From positions 1-54,352 of the forward strand of contig CAIRCM010000032.1 in the NCBI GenBank assembly GCA_903877125.1: DNA of 54,352 bases, written 5' to 3'. Position 1 is the first letter of the stretch. Each line of letters opens with the position of its first letter. Below are positions 1-8,235 of the stretch, in pieces. This DNA comes from an uncultured Acetobacteraceae bacterium. GTDB lineage: Bacteria; Pseudomonadota; Alphaproteobacteria; Acetobacterales; Acetobacteraceae. The notes under the pieces are model-generated. The model was not told the DNA's origin. It made no database searches and saw only the letters and a program-made list of their open reading frames with translations. A program made the translations under genes and the position numbers.

Positions 1-9
1 GCGTGGATA

Positions 10-23
10 CCGGCATTCGCCGG
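10..23. repeat. REP-like hairpin at the left edge
   Basis: Five-base arms ccggc and gccgg flank a four-base loop attc. Short GC-rich palindromes of this kind are common intergenic elements in alphaproteobacteria. It runs directly into the 42-bp tandem repeat and may be part of a larger repeat cut by the window edge. Confidence 0.5.
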
Positions 24-25
24 CA

Positions 26-109
26 TGACGTGATTCGGTCGGCCGGTACGTCAAAGTTTATACGGGCTGACGTGATTCGGTCGGCCGGTACGTCAAAGTT
101 TATACGGGC
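26..109. repeat. Two perfect tandem copies of a 42-bp unit
   Basis: Positions 26–67 and 68–109 are identical. Each unit contains an inverted pair, tgacgt at its start and acgtca 22 bases further on, so each copy can fold into a hairpin. No reading frame of interest crosses it. The copies are back to back without spacer, as expected from slippage or unequal recombination of an intergenic palindrome. Confidence 0.85.
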
Positions 110-120
110 CGGTATTATAG

Positions 121-176
121 AGCGTGATCGCCAAAGGTGGAACCACACGGCGGCGTGAATCACGCGATCAAACAAA
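121..176. repeat. Dispersed intergenic repeat, copy A
   Basis: This stretch aligns with 35055–35093. Both begin agcgtgatcgcc, share ggtggaaccac, and end gcgat(c/t)aaacaaa. Copy A carries 17 extra bases (147–163) between the shared blocks. The gcgtgat and atcacgc segments within copy A can pair. It sits just upstream of the broken phosphotransferase gene. Confidence 0.6.
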
Positions 177-219
177 GGGTTATAGAGCACGGGATGACGC
201 GCATCTGGGGAGGTCGGTG

Positions 220-1056
220 ATGCGAGGGACGCTCGGGGAGAAGATCGGCGAAGGCAACTTCGCGGACGTGCATGCTTGGGCGCGCGGCCAGGTCGTGAAG
301 CTGTTCAAAGTCGGCTTCTCGCAGCAACTCAGCTCGCACGAGGCGCGAATGACCCGCGCCGCCTTCGCCGCCGGAGCCCCGGCGCCGGAGGTGCTTGGCG
401 AGGTCACCGTGGACGGGCGCTTCGGCATCGTGCTGTCGCGCCTCGACGGACCGACCCTGCTGCAACTCACACGCGACGGCACCATGTCGTTCTCACGGGC
501 GGGCTAGATCCTCGCGAACGTCGTCGTTTCCGTGCACCGGACACCGCCGCCCCGGGACGTCGCTTCTCTGCGCGACTGGATCGACCACGTCTCCCGGCAC
601 GACGGCCGCGGCAGGCTTTCGAGCCGCTCCGCCGCGGCCGTCCTCGCCCTGATCGACCGCCTGCGACCAGACGACGAGCTTTGCCACGGCGATGTCCACC
701 CCGGCAACACGATCATGACGGCGGATGGTCCGAGGCTCGTCGATTGGACATGGTCGATGCGCGGGCCCGTCGCCCTCGAGCTTGGTTTCAGCCACTTCAT
801 CCTGACCGAGGTCGCCCCGGAACGCGTGGATGACCCACGGCGGCCGCTTGCCGTCAACGCGGCGATGCAGTCCGAATACGCGCGGCTGACCGGCATGTCC
901 CCCGCCGCGCTGACGGCGGCGATCGAGGACTACCTGCCGATCGTCCATGCCTTCAACCTCCTCCTGGGGCCGGAAAGCGCCCTGCGGGAACGGCTGATCC
1001 AGCGCCTGGAAGCGGCCCTGCCGACAGACCACTCTGGTTTGCCGACGCTGCCTTAG
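220..1056 (+). pseudogene. APH/choline-kinase-type phosphotransferase interrupted by an amber codon
   Basis: The frame encodes a 278-codon aminoglycoside phosphotransferase (APH)-fold kinase. Near the N-terminus is a P-loop-like GEGNFADVHAW stretch and a VVKLFK lysine. Further on come the catalytic loop LCHGDVHPGN and the metal-binding LVDWTW segment. A TAG at 505–507 breaks the frame, which continues undisturbed in the same phase with ILANVVVSVHR, the helix expected next in this family. Only one codon is affected and the flanks show no decay, so it is a recent nonsense change or a base error. ATG 220 follows the site ggggagg with six bases between. APH-fold proteins phosphorylate small hydroxylated molecules or proteins; the substrate here cannot be told. 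The family call is firm; loss of function is inferred. Confidence 0.8.
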
Positions 1057-1209
1057 CGCGTGACGTGGCGGCCCACTCTCACGGCACCGGCGGCGACCAT
1101 TCTTGCCGAGCGCAGGATCTGTTACGAGGCCCTGGAGCGCACCAGCCGATGACGCAGCCGACTCCATGGGCTAAAGGTGTCGATCATCCGAGGACACGAC
1201 AGAGAGCCC

Positions 1210-2247
1210 ATGAACAAGTCCACCGCCGACGCCTTTCGTGTGACCACCCAGGGCATCCAGCGCGAGCTCGGCGCCTTCGTCGTCGGCACCTGCTTCTCCA
1301 ACGACGGCCGCACACTCGCCTTCGCACTCGGCGACGGCACGGTGCGGCTGGTCGCGATGTCCGACCTCGACACGTGGAACACGGTCGAGGTCCATGACGG
1401 TGGAATCCTCGCCCTCGCGGCGGACGCCCGGCCCGATGGTTTCGTCACCGGCGGGGACGACGGCAAGTTGCGCCGCATCGCCCCCGATGGAACCGTGTCC
1501 GACATCGCCCAGTTCGGCATGAAATGGGTCGAGCAGGTCGCAACCCATACCGCCGGTGTCGTCGCCGCGGGTGTCGGCAAGGTCGTGCACCTGTTCGATG
1601 CCGCCGGCAAAAAACTGAAGGAATTGGTGCATCCCTCAAGTGTCACCGGCCTCGGCTTCGACATGCGGGGCAAGCGGATCGGGGCATCGCACTACAACGG
1701 TGCCACCCTCTGGTTCATCGCCGCCAAGGTCGACAGCCCGCGGAAGCTCGAATGGAAAGGCAGCCATACCGGCATCGCCATCCATCCGAAAGACGAAGCC
1801 GTCGTCACCGCCATGCAGGAAAACGCCCTCCATGGCTGGGCGCTGCCCGATCTCAAGCACATGCGCATGAGCGGCTATCCCGCCAAAACCCAGTCCCTGT
1901 CATTCAGCAGGGGCGGTAAATGGCTGGCCAGCAGCGGCGCGGACGCGATGGTCCTGTGGCCGTTCCACGGTGGCGGCCCGATGGGCAAAGCGCCCACCGA
2001 GCTGGCTGGCGGCGATGGTATCATCTGCAGTCAGGTCGCCTGCCACCCGATCAACGACATCGTCGCGGGCGGCTTCGCCGACGGTCTGGTCGTGGTCGCC
2101 GACATCGCCTCGTCCCGCATCGTCCCGGTCGTTCCGCCCGGTCACGGCCCCATCGCGGCGCTGGTCTGGAGCACGGACGGCACCCGCCTCGCCATCGGAA
2201 CCGAAACCGGATACGCCGCCATCGTGGATTTCGCCGCGCGCGGATAA
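1210..2247 (+). CDS. WD40-repeat beta-propeller protein
   Basis: A 345-residue protein made almost entirely of WD40-like blades, for example FSNDGRTLAFALGDGTVRLV near the start and WSTDGTRLAIGTETGYAAIV at the end. About seven blades fit the length, which would close a single propeller. No signal peptide or extra domain is visible, so a cytoplasmic scaffold or binding role is likely. ATG 1210 is preceded by a weak agagag site; GTG 1177 in frame is an alternative start. The gene stands alone, 153 bp after the broken kinase and 152 bp before a protease gene. The partner is unknown. Confidence 0.8.
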   Translation: MNKSTADAFRVTTQGIQRELGAFVVGTCFSNDGRTLAFALGDGTVRLVAMSDLDTWNTVEVHDGGILALAADARPDGFVTGGDDGKLRRIAPDGTVSDIAQFGMKWVEQVATHTAGVVAAGVGKVVHLFDAAGKKLKELVHPSSVTGLGFDMRGKRIGASHYNGATLWFIAAKVDSPRKLEWKGSHTGIAIHPKDEAVVTAMQENALHGWALPDLKHMRMSGYPAKTQSLSFSRGGKWLASSGADAMVLWPFHGGGPMGKAPTELAGGDGIICSQVACHPINDIVAGGFADGLVVVADIASSRIVPVVPPGHGPIAALVWSTDGTRLAIGTETGYAAIVDFAARG

Positions 2248-2351
2248 CCCCCGCGCGGGCGCCATCGGCCCCTCAAGCACTTGTGTGCTCACATGCTCGG
2301 GAAATCCCGACAGAACGGCCGCGTACCATATTTCACCGAACCCGCCATCGG

Positions 2352-2357
2352 TATAAT
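2352..2357 (+). promoter_or_regulatory. Perfect TATAAT -10 box upstream of the papain-like gene
   Basis: An exact TATAAT stands out in this GC-rich DNA, 43 bases before the ATG at 2400. No convincing -35 element is visible at the usual distance (tatttc or tttcac are the nearest). It suggests the protease gene has its own promoter. Confidence 0.4.
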
Positions 2358-2399
2358 GTGCAACTATCGCTGCACAAAACGAAATGGAGATCGCACCCG

Positions 2400-3044
2400 A
2401 TGGCCTGGTTCACGAGGGTTACCCGATTTGGCGACGTGCAGCTTGTCTACGGGCAGGAGCACGGCATGACCTGCGGCATCGCCAGCGTCATGATGTGCAT
2501 CTTCAAGGTCAACAAGCTCACCCCCGGCAAAAGCGCGGTGACGGTCGAACAGGACATCATCCAAAGATACACCAACGCCCTGGGTGTCGGGTATGCACCC
2601 GAAACCACTGGCACTTATCCGGACAAGCTATGCACAGTGCTGAACGCCTTCACCTCCGGCACATGGCGCTGGCACAACACCCCGCCGAACGATGTGACGG
2701 CGGCGCTGGTCGGTAAGGTCGGCGTGTCCGGCGCGTTCGGCCCGATCGTGAATGTCGAGCCGGTGATCCTCGGGGTTGACTGGGACCTCGGCGGCGCTCA
2801 TTGGGTGGTGGTGGATACCATTCGCGATGTCTTGGGCCGCCGCTACGCGACCGTTTGCGATCCGTGGGACGCGAATGTCCACATGCAAGTACTCCCCAAA
2901 TCCGGACCGTTCGTCTACGACGCCGCACACGGCGGATTCATGATGAACTTCGGCGGCACCGCGCCCAAAGGCGACACCCAGCCATACCAAGGCGCCGGCG
3001 CCAAGGGCCAGGTGAAAAACTGGGGCATGATCTATCGCGACTGA
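2400..3044 (+). CDS. Papain-like (C39/C70-type) cysteine protease
   Basis: The 214-residue protein carries a plausible papain-fold catalytic set: Gln19 and Cys25 in YGQEHGMTCGIAS, His134 in GGAHWVVVD and Asp154 in VCDPWD. The Gln–Cys spacing of six matches papain. There is no signal peptide, propeptide or transmembrane segment, so the enzyme would be made active in the cytoplasm or exported by a specialised route. Related compact papain-like domains occur in bacteriocin-processing peptidases and in injected effectors; nothing nearby settles which applies. The site ggag at 2386–2389 lies ten bases before ATG 2400. Protease fold likely; role unknown. Confidence 0.65.
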   Translation: MAWFTRVTRFGDVQLVYGQEHGMTCGIASVMMCIFKVNKLTPGKSAVTVEQDIIQRYTNALGVGYAPETTGTYPDKLCTVLNAFTSGTWRWHNTPPNDVTAALVGKVGVSGAFGPIVNVEPVILGVDWDLGGAHWVVVDTIRDVLGRRYATVCDPWDANVHMQVLPKSGPFVYDAAHGGFMMNFGGTAPKGDTQPYQGAGAKGQVKNWGMIYRD

Positions 3045-3095
3045 TCGCATTTTTTCTCAGGCCGAGCGCAATGCTGTCCTGAACAGGAGACAGCA

Positions 3096-3683
3096 TTGAC
3101 CGCACCGGCTTGGGTATTTCTGCGCCAGTTCATCACCTCCCCGCGCAGCGTCGGCGCCATCCTCCCCAGTTCCGCTGCCCTGGCCGAGGCGATGGTGGCA
3201 CCGATCGATTTCGCCAAGGGCCCAACAATCGTCGAGTTCGGTCCCGGCACGGGCGCGTTCACCCGCACGATCGCACAACGGCTGCGCCCGCCCGGCCGCT
3301 ACCTCGGCATCGAGCTGAACGAAGCCTTCTGCGCCACCCTCGCGGCGGAGTTTCCCGAACAGACCTTTGTCCATGGCAGCGTCGCGGACCTCACGACAAT
3401 CCTCGCTCAGCACGGTATCGACCGGGTGGACGCGATCGTTTGCGGGCTGCCTTGGGCGTCTCTGCCGATCGCCTTGCAGGAACGGGTCTTCGGCGAAATC
3501 CACCGCGCACTCGTGCCCGGCGGGGCGTTCATGACCTTCGCCTATTTGCATGGCCTGATCCTGCCCGGCGCCCAGGCCCTGCGCCAACGTTTGCAGAGCA
3601 GTTTCGCCAGCGTCGAACATTCGCCGACGGTCTGGGCCAACGTCCCGCCGGCCTTCGCCTATATCTGCCGGACCCAAGCCTGA
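3096..3683 (+). CDS. SAM-dependent methyltransferase, phospholipid N-methyltransferase-like
   Basis: A 195-residue class I methyltransferase. The AdoMet-binding motif I is VEFGPGTGAFT, followed by the acidic end of strand 2 (LGIELNE) and VDAIVCGLPW at the motif IV position. The N-terminal FLRQFITSPRSVGAILPSS resembles PmtA-type phosphatidylethanolamine N-methyltransferases and the related KsgA-like enzymes. A role in making methylated phospholipids is therefore possible, but substrate choice cannot be read from sequence. The start is TTG 3096, supported by aggaga five bases upstream. It is 51 bp after the protease gene and could share its transcript. Confidence 0.7.
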   Translation: MTAPAWVFLRQFITSPRSVGAILPSSAALAEAMVAPIDFAKGPTIVEFGPGTGAFTRTIAQRLRPPGRYLGIELNEAFCATLAAEFPEQTFVHGSVADLTTILAQHGIDRVDAIVCGLPWASLPIALQERVFGEIHRALVPGGAFMTFAYLHGLILPGAQALRQRLQSSFASVEHSPTVWANVPPAFAYICRTQA

Positions 3684-3765
3684 TACATCGGCTTATCGGG
3701 AGATGAACGGTTGCCGGCGTATTCGTCCCCCCAACAGTCAGCCCGGCATAACAACGAACCGCCGA

Positions 3766-4479
3766 TCACACCGCCGCGTGCGCCCCGCGCCCGAACATCC
3801 GGTCCAGCTCCTCCGGCGCGGCCTTGTCGAACTGCGTTGTCGCCGCCCGAACCTCCGCAACCTTCGCCAGCGCCGCCTGCACCGCCGGACGAGCGTCGAT
3901 CTCCGCCACCCAGCGGGCCACGTTGGGGAACTTGGCCATCGCCTCGGCCCCCATCAACGCCGGAATATTCCGCAGCCACGGATGCGTGGCGACATCGGCG
4001 ACGCTGTACTCGCTGCCGGCGAGAAAAGCGTTGTGCGCCAGCCGCTGGTCGATAACCTCGGTCACCCGAGTCGCCTGCGTGATGTAGCGGCTCTTCGAGT
4101 AGTCGTTCCCAGCCGGGGCGAAGCGGATGAAATGCACCATCTGCCCGAACATCGGCCCGACCGTGGACATCTGGGTCATCAGCCACTGGATCGCATCGTA
4201 CTTCGCCGCGGTGTCGGTCGGCAGCAGCTTGCCGGTCTTCTCCGCCAGATACAGCAGGATCGCGCCGGATTCGAAACAGGTGTACGGCTTCCCGCCCGGC
4301 CCGTCCGTATCCACGATCACCGGCACCTTCGCGTTCGGGTTCAGCGTCAGAAAATCCGCGTCGAACTGCTTGCCGGTGAACACGTCCACCGGCGCCACCG
4401 TATATGCCAGCCCGAGTTCCTCAAGCGCGATGTAGACCTTGACAACGTTGGGGCTGCCCATGCCGTAGAGTGTGATCAT
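3766..4479 (-). CDS. Glutathione S-transferase
   Basis: A 237-residue cytosolic GST. Residues 1–85 form the thioredoxin-like domain, starting MITLYGMGSPNVVKVYIALEE (cut here at the conserved helix) with the cis-proline VPVI and the glutathione-contacting ESGAILLYLAEK. The rest is the all-helical domain with SVADVATHPWL. The layout resembles nu-class (YfcG/YghU-like) enzymes, which act on disulfides and peroxides. It lies 19 bp downstream of the dehydrogenase at 4499–5392 and has a ggagaaa site, so the two are probably one transcript. The substrate is unknown. Confidence 0.88.
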   Translation of the reverse strand: MITLYGMGSPNVVKVYIALEELGLAYTVAPVDVFTGKQFDADFLTLNPNAKVPVIVDTDGPGGKPYTCFESGAILLYLAEKTGKLLPTDTAAKYDAIQWLMTQMSTVGPMFGQMVHFIRFAPAGNDYSKSRYITQATRVTEVIDQRLAHNAFLAGSEYSVADVATHPWLRNIPALMGAEAMAKFPNVARWVAEIDARPAVQAALAKVAEVRAATTQFDKAAPEELDRMFGRGAHAAV

Positions 4480-4498
4480 TGCTCATTTTCTCCAGAAA

Positions 4499-5392
4499 TT
4501 ATCGGGTCTTGGGCATCTCGAACCCGGCCCCGCGCTCGACGAAGCGGAACATGGTCGAAATATCGTCGTCCGGCGAGCCCGCAAGCATCGCGTGATGGAT
4601 CATCATCCGCGCGGTCTGGCAAAGCCACATGGGAACGCCCAGATCCTCGCCCTGCTCGACCGCGAGGTCCATGTCCTTCTTAAGGATGTGCATCGCCGCG
4701 CCAAAGTTAAAATCCCGGGTCAGCACGGCCTGAGGCAGCACCTTCTTCAAAGTCCCGTTGTCGCCCGTCCCCACCGAGATCGCCTTCAGCAGCACCTCCG
4801 GATCGACACCGCCTTTCGCGCCCATCACGAAAGCTTCCGACGACGCGACCAGGGAGATGATGAACAGCGCATTGTTGGTCAGCTTCAGCACCTGCGCCGC
4901 GCCCGGCCTGTCCCCCGCGATGGTGATCGTCGGCCCCCATAGCGACAGCAGCGGCATCACTTGCTCCACCGTTGCCGGATCCCCCGATACCATCACCGAA
5001 AGCGTCCCCGCCGCCGCCCCGCTCGGTCCCCCCGAAATCGGGCAATCGACGATCGTCACGCCTTTCGGGGTCATCGCCGCCTCGACTTCGCTCAGGAACT
5101 TCTGCCCAACCGTGCAGGTGTTCACCAGGATCTTCATCCGGTTCCCCAGCAGCAGCCCATCGTCCCCGAACACCACCGACCGGAACGCCTCCAGCGTCGG
5201 CAGGGAGACGAACACGATCTCGCACTGCTCCGCCATCTCCCGCGGGGTCGTGACCTGCCGCGCCTGCCGGTCGAGCAACGGCTTCATCGCCGCCGGATTC
5301 CGGTCGAGAACCGTCAATTGGTGCCCGGCATCCAACAGCTTGGTCGCCATCGGCTGTCCCATCGAACCCACGCCCAGATAACCCGCTTCCAT
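4499..5392 (-). CDS. 3-hydroxyisobutyrate dehydrogenase-family oxidoreductase
   Basis: A 297-residue beta-hydroxyacid dehydrogenase. The N-terminal dinucleotide site is GVGSMGQPMA. The substrate-binding signature CPISGGPSGAAAG and the catalytic lysine in KLTNNALF follow. Family members oxidise 3-hydroxyisobutyrate, tartronate semialdehyde or similar small hydroxyacids with NAD(P). The start at 5392 is preceded by ggggg at good spacing and matches the family N-terminus; an upstream extension to 5485 is open but lacks family similarity. It is divergent from argS and leads a two-gene unit with the GST. Confidence 0.85.
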   Translation of the reverse strand: MEAGYLGVGSMGQPMATKLLDAGHQLTVLDRNPAAMKPLLDRQARQVTTPREMAEQCEIVFVSLPTLEAFRSVVFGDDGLLLGNRMKILVNTCTVGQKFLSEVEAAMTPKGVTIVDCPISGGPSGAAAGTLSVMVSGDPATVEQVMPLLSLWGPTITIAGDRPGAAQVLKLTNNALFIISLVASSEAFVMGAKGGVDPEVLLKAISVGTGDNGTLKKVLPQAVLTRDFNFGAAMHILKKDMDLAVEQGEDLGVPMWLCQTARMMIHHAMLAGSPDDDISTMFRFVERGAGFEMPKTR

Positions 5393-5511
5393 TCGCGTTC
5401 CCCCCATCGATCCAAAGCACAATCGGCCAGAGGGCCGCCATGCGACAATACCCCTTGTCATACGGCCGCCATCCCCACATGACACAGGCCGCCACGAACA
5501 ACCGGGACACC

Positions 5512-7299
5512 ATGACCCACGACCTCTTCGCCCAAATGCGGGAGCAGGTGCTGATCGCCCTGCGCACCCTCGTCCCCGACCTGCCGGACGAGGTCGCCGC
5601 GCGCGTGGAGGTCACGCCGACCCGCGATCCCGCCCATGGGGACATGGCGACCAACGCCGCGATGGTTGCCGCCAAGCTCGCCCGCCAGCCGCCCGCGAAA
5701 CTCGCCACAGGCTTGGTTGCCTATCTCGGCGAAGCGCCCGACGTCGCCGAGGCCGCCGCCGCCGGCCCGGGCTTCGTCAACCTGCGCCTCGATCCCGCCG
5801 CCTATCGCGCCCTGATCCCCACGATCCTGCGCACCGGTGAGCATTACGGCGATTCCACCATCGGGACCGGGGTCAGGGTCAACGTCGAATACGTGTCCGC
5901 CAACCCGACGGGCCCGATGCATATCGGCCATTGCCGTGGCGCCGTCGTGGGCGATGCGCTGGCCAACCTGCTGGCCAAAGCCGGCTTCGAAGTCACCAAG
6001 GAATACTACATCAACGATGCGGGCAATCAGGTCACCGCCCTCGCCTGGGCCGCCTATTGGCGCTACCTCCAGGCCATCGGTACACCGCTGACCGAGGAGG
6101 AATTTTCCAACGAGGTTCCCGGCGGTCTGCAATATCGCGGCGAATACCTGATCCCCGTCGGTAACGCTTTGGCCGCCGAGCACGGCAGGTCGCTGGCCAA
6201 CGACGATCTCGGCATCGCCGCGCCCGACCTGTGGATCGATCGGGTACGTAACGTCACCATCGACACCATGATGCGCGAAATCCACGTCGACCTCGCGCAA
6301 CTCGGCGTCCAGCAGCAGGTTTTCAGCTCCGAACGCGCATTGGTCGCCTCCGGCGCGGCCGACGCGACCATCGACCGTCTCGCCGCCGACGGCCTGATCT
6401 ACGAGGGCGTGCTGGAACCCCCCAAGGGCAAAGCCCCCGACGACTGGGAGCCTCGGCCCCAAACCCTGTTCCGCTCTACACAATTCGGCGACGACGTGGA
6501 CCGGCCGCTGCGCAAGTCCGATGGTTCCAACACCTATTTCGCCAACGATATTTCCTACCATGCCGACAAGATCGATCGCGGCTTCGACATCCTGATCGAC
6601 GTCCTCGGTGCCGATCACGGCGGCTACGTCGCCCGGATGCGGGCGGCGGTGAAGGCGCTGTCCGGCGGGCGGACAAAATTCGAAGCGGTGCTTTGCCAGA
6701 TCGTCCACATCATGCGCGGCGGCGTGCCCGTGCGCATGTCCAAGCGCGCCGGCAGCTACGTCACGCTGTCCGACCTGCTCGATGAGGTCGGCAAGGATGC
6801 CGTCCGCTTCACCATGCTGACCCGCAATGCCGACGCACAGATGGAATTCGACCTCGACAAGGTACTGGCGACGACCCGCGAAAACCCTGTCTTCTACGTG
6901 CAGTACGCCCACGCCCGCATCCGTTCCGTCCTGCGTGCCGCCGCCGAAATTCTGCCGCCCGAGGCAATGACCGACGCCGTTTTGGCGGGAGCCGACCTTG
7001 GCAGTCTGCAGGCCGATGCCGAACTGGCGCTGATGCGCCGTCTCGCTGCTTGGCCGCGCACCGCCGAAGGCGCCGCATTGGCAAGGGAGCCGCATAGAAT
7101 AGCGTTTTTTCTCTATGACTTGGCGTCCGACTTTCATATGCTGTGGAACCGTGGTAAAGACGACGCCGCGCTGCGGTTCCTACAGAAGGATCGCCCGGTT
7201 GAAACGCTTGCTCGTCTTGCCCTGATCGCGGCCACCGCTGTGACGATACGGTCGGGCTTGGCGGTCATGGGTGTAACGCCCGTCGAAGAAATGCGCTGA
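5512..7299 (+). CDS. argS: Arginyl-tRNA synthetase
   Basis: Class I aminoacyl-tRNA synthetase that charges tRNA-Arg. The N-terminal Add1 domain is followed by VEYVSANPTGPMHIGHCRGA with the HIGH signature, the KMSKS-equivalent VRMSKRAGSY, and a C-terminal DALR anticodon-binding domain. Length from ATG 5512 is 595 residues, normal for the family. Starts at 5440 (with agaggg upstream) and 5479 are also in frame and cannot be excluded. It heads the conserved alphaproteobacterial order argS–SPOR–nagZ–scpA–scpB. Confidence 0.95.
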   Translation: MTHDLFAQMREQVLIALRTLVPDLPDEVAARVEVTPTRDPAHGDMATNAAMVAAKLARQPPAKLATGLVAYLGEAPDVAEAAAAGPGFVNLRLDPAAYRALIPTILRTGEHYGDSTIGTGVRVNVEYVSANPTGPMHIGHCRGAVVGDALANLLAKAGFEVTKEYYINDAGNQVTALAWAAYWRYLQAIGTPLTEEEFSNEVPGGLQYRGEYLIPVGNALAAEHGRSLANDDLGIAAPDLWIDRVRNVTIDTMMREIHVDLAQLGVQQQVFSSERALVASGAADATIDRLAADGLIYEGVLEPPKGKAPDDWEPRPQTLFRSTQFGDDVDRPLRKSDGSNTYFANDISYHADKIDRGFDILIDVLGADHGGYVARMRAAVKALSGGRTKFEAVLCQIVHIMRGGVPVRMSKRAGSYVTLSDLLDEVGKDAVRFTMLTRNADAQMEFDLDKVLATTRENPVFYVQYAHARIRSVLRAAAEILPPEAMTDAVLAGADLGSLQADAELALMRRLAAWPRTAEGAALAREPHRIAFFLYDLASDFHMLWNRGKDDAALRFLQKDRPVETLARLALIAATAVTIRSGLAVMGVTPVEEMR

Positions 7300-7351
7300 C
7301 GTCCCGGTCCAACCCGGGGCTTCGTTCATCCCCAAGGGAAAGACCTGGACC

Positions 7352-8092
7352 GTGTCAGACGATATCTCCATCCCCCCGCCCGGTTATTACAACCAGCGTG
7401 GCCGTGTGTCGGAGCCTCCTTCGGGCACCTTCGGCGCCGGCCGCATCGCGTTGATCATCCTGGCCGCGGTCGGCGTAGGTGCGATCGGTGCGTCGGTCAT
7501 TCACTACCGCGGTGGCCCGGTGCCGGTGATCCAGGCCGATCCCAACCCGATCCGCGTGCGGCCCGAAAACCCCGGTGGGCAGCCGGGCGCGGGTGCCAAC
7601 AACAATGTGCTGGCCGACGACAGCAACCCCGCCAACAGCAGGCTGGCCCCACCGCCGGAAGTGCCGAACCCGCAAGCCTTGCGGGCACCGCCAGCCCCGA
7701 CCCCGGCCCCCGGTGCAACGCCCACACCCACGCCGGCACCCACGCCGCCTGCCGCCGTCACCGCGCCCGCGCCCCGGCCGAAACCCCCGACCGTAGCCGC
7801 CCCCGCCGCCGTGCCCGTGCCGCCCGCCGCCCATCCGGCCCCCCATGGCAAGGTCATCATCCAGCTCGCCGCGCTGGAAACCGAAGCCGGCGCCAGAACC
7901 GAATGGCAGACGCTGGCGAAGCGCTTCCCCGATCTGCTGTCCGGCCACGAGCCCGTGTTCAGCAAGATCGAGCGTGCGGGCAAAACCTACTGGCGTGTGC
8001 GCACCAGCGGCTTCCCCGATACCGAACACGCCAAAGCGGTCTGCGAGAAAATCCGCGCCAAGGGCGGCACCTGTTCGGTCGCCGATTTCTAG
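7352..8092 (+). CDS. SPOR-domain membrane protein
   Basis: A 246-residue protein with a short cytoplasmic N-terminus, one transmembrane helix at about residues 30–48 (IALIILAAVGVGAIGASVI), a long proline/alanine-rich periplasmic linker, and a C-terminal SPOR domain (about 168–246) ending CSVADF. SPOR domains bind denuded peptidoglycan at division septa. The gene starts with GTG 7352 and ends with TAG. It lies 52 bp after argS and upstream of nagZ, the usual position of this family member in alphaproteobacteria, linking it to cell-wall turnover during division. Confidence 0.85.
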   Translation: MSDDISIPPPGYYNQRGRVSEPPSGTFGAGRIALIILAAVGVGAIGASVIHYRGGPVPVIQADPNPIRVRPENPGGQPGAGANNNVLADDSNPANSRLAPPPEVPNPQALRAPPAPTPAPGATPTPTPAPTPPAAVTAPAPRPKPPTVAAPAAVPVPPAAHPAPHGKVIIQLAALETEAGARTEWQTLAKRFPDLLSGHEPVFSKIERAGKTYWRVRTSGFPDTEHAKAVCEKIRAKGGTCSVADF

Positions 8093-8115
8093 CCCGCGAT
8101 GCGCAACCGCGTCAT

Positions 8116-8134
8116 GGCCCGGCTTGTCCGGGCC
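8116..8134. repeat. Intergenic hairpin between SPOR gene and nagZ
   Basis: Seven-base arms ggcccgg and ccgggcc enclose the loop cttgt. There is no T-run, so it is more likely a REP-type palindrome or mRNA-stability element than a terminator. It is the only notable element in the 143-bp gap. Confidence 0.6.
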
Positions 8135-8235
8135 ACCCATGGCGGCACCTGTGCTTCGGGAGTTGGCCCGGACAACCCCAGCCACAATCCGTCGGAGCAA
8201 GGTCCGCCCGATCGTCTGCCCGCCCCGATCCCATC

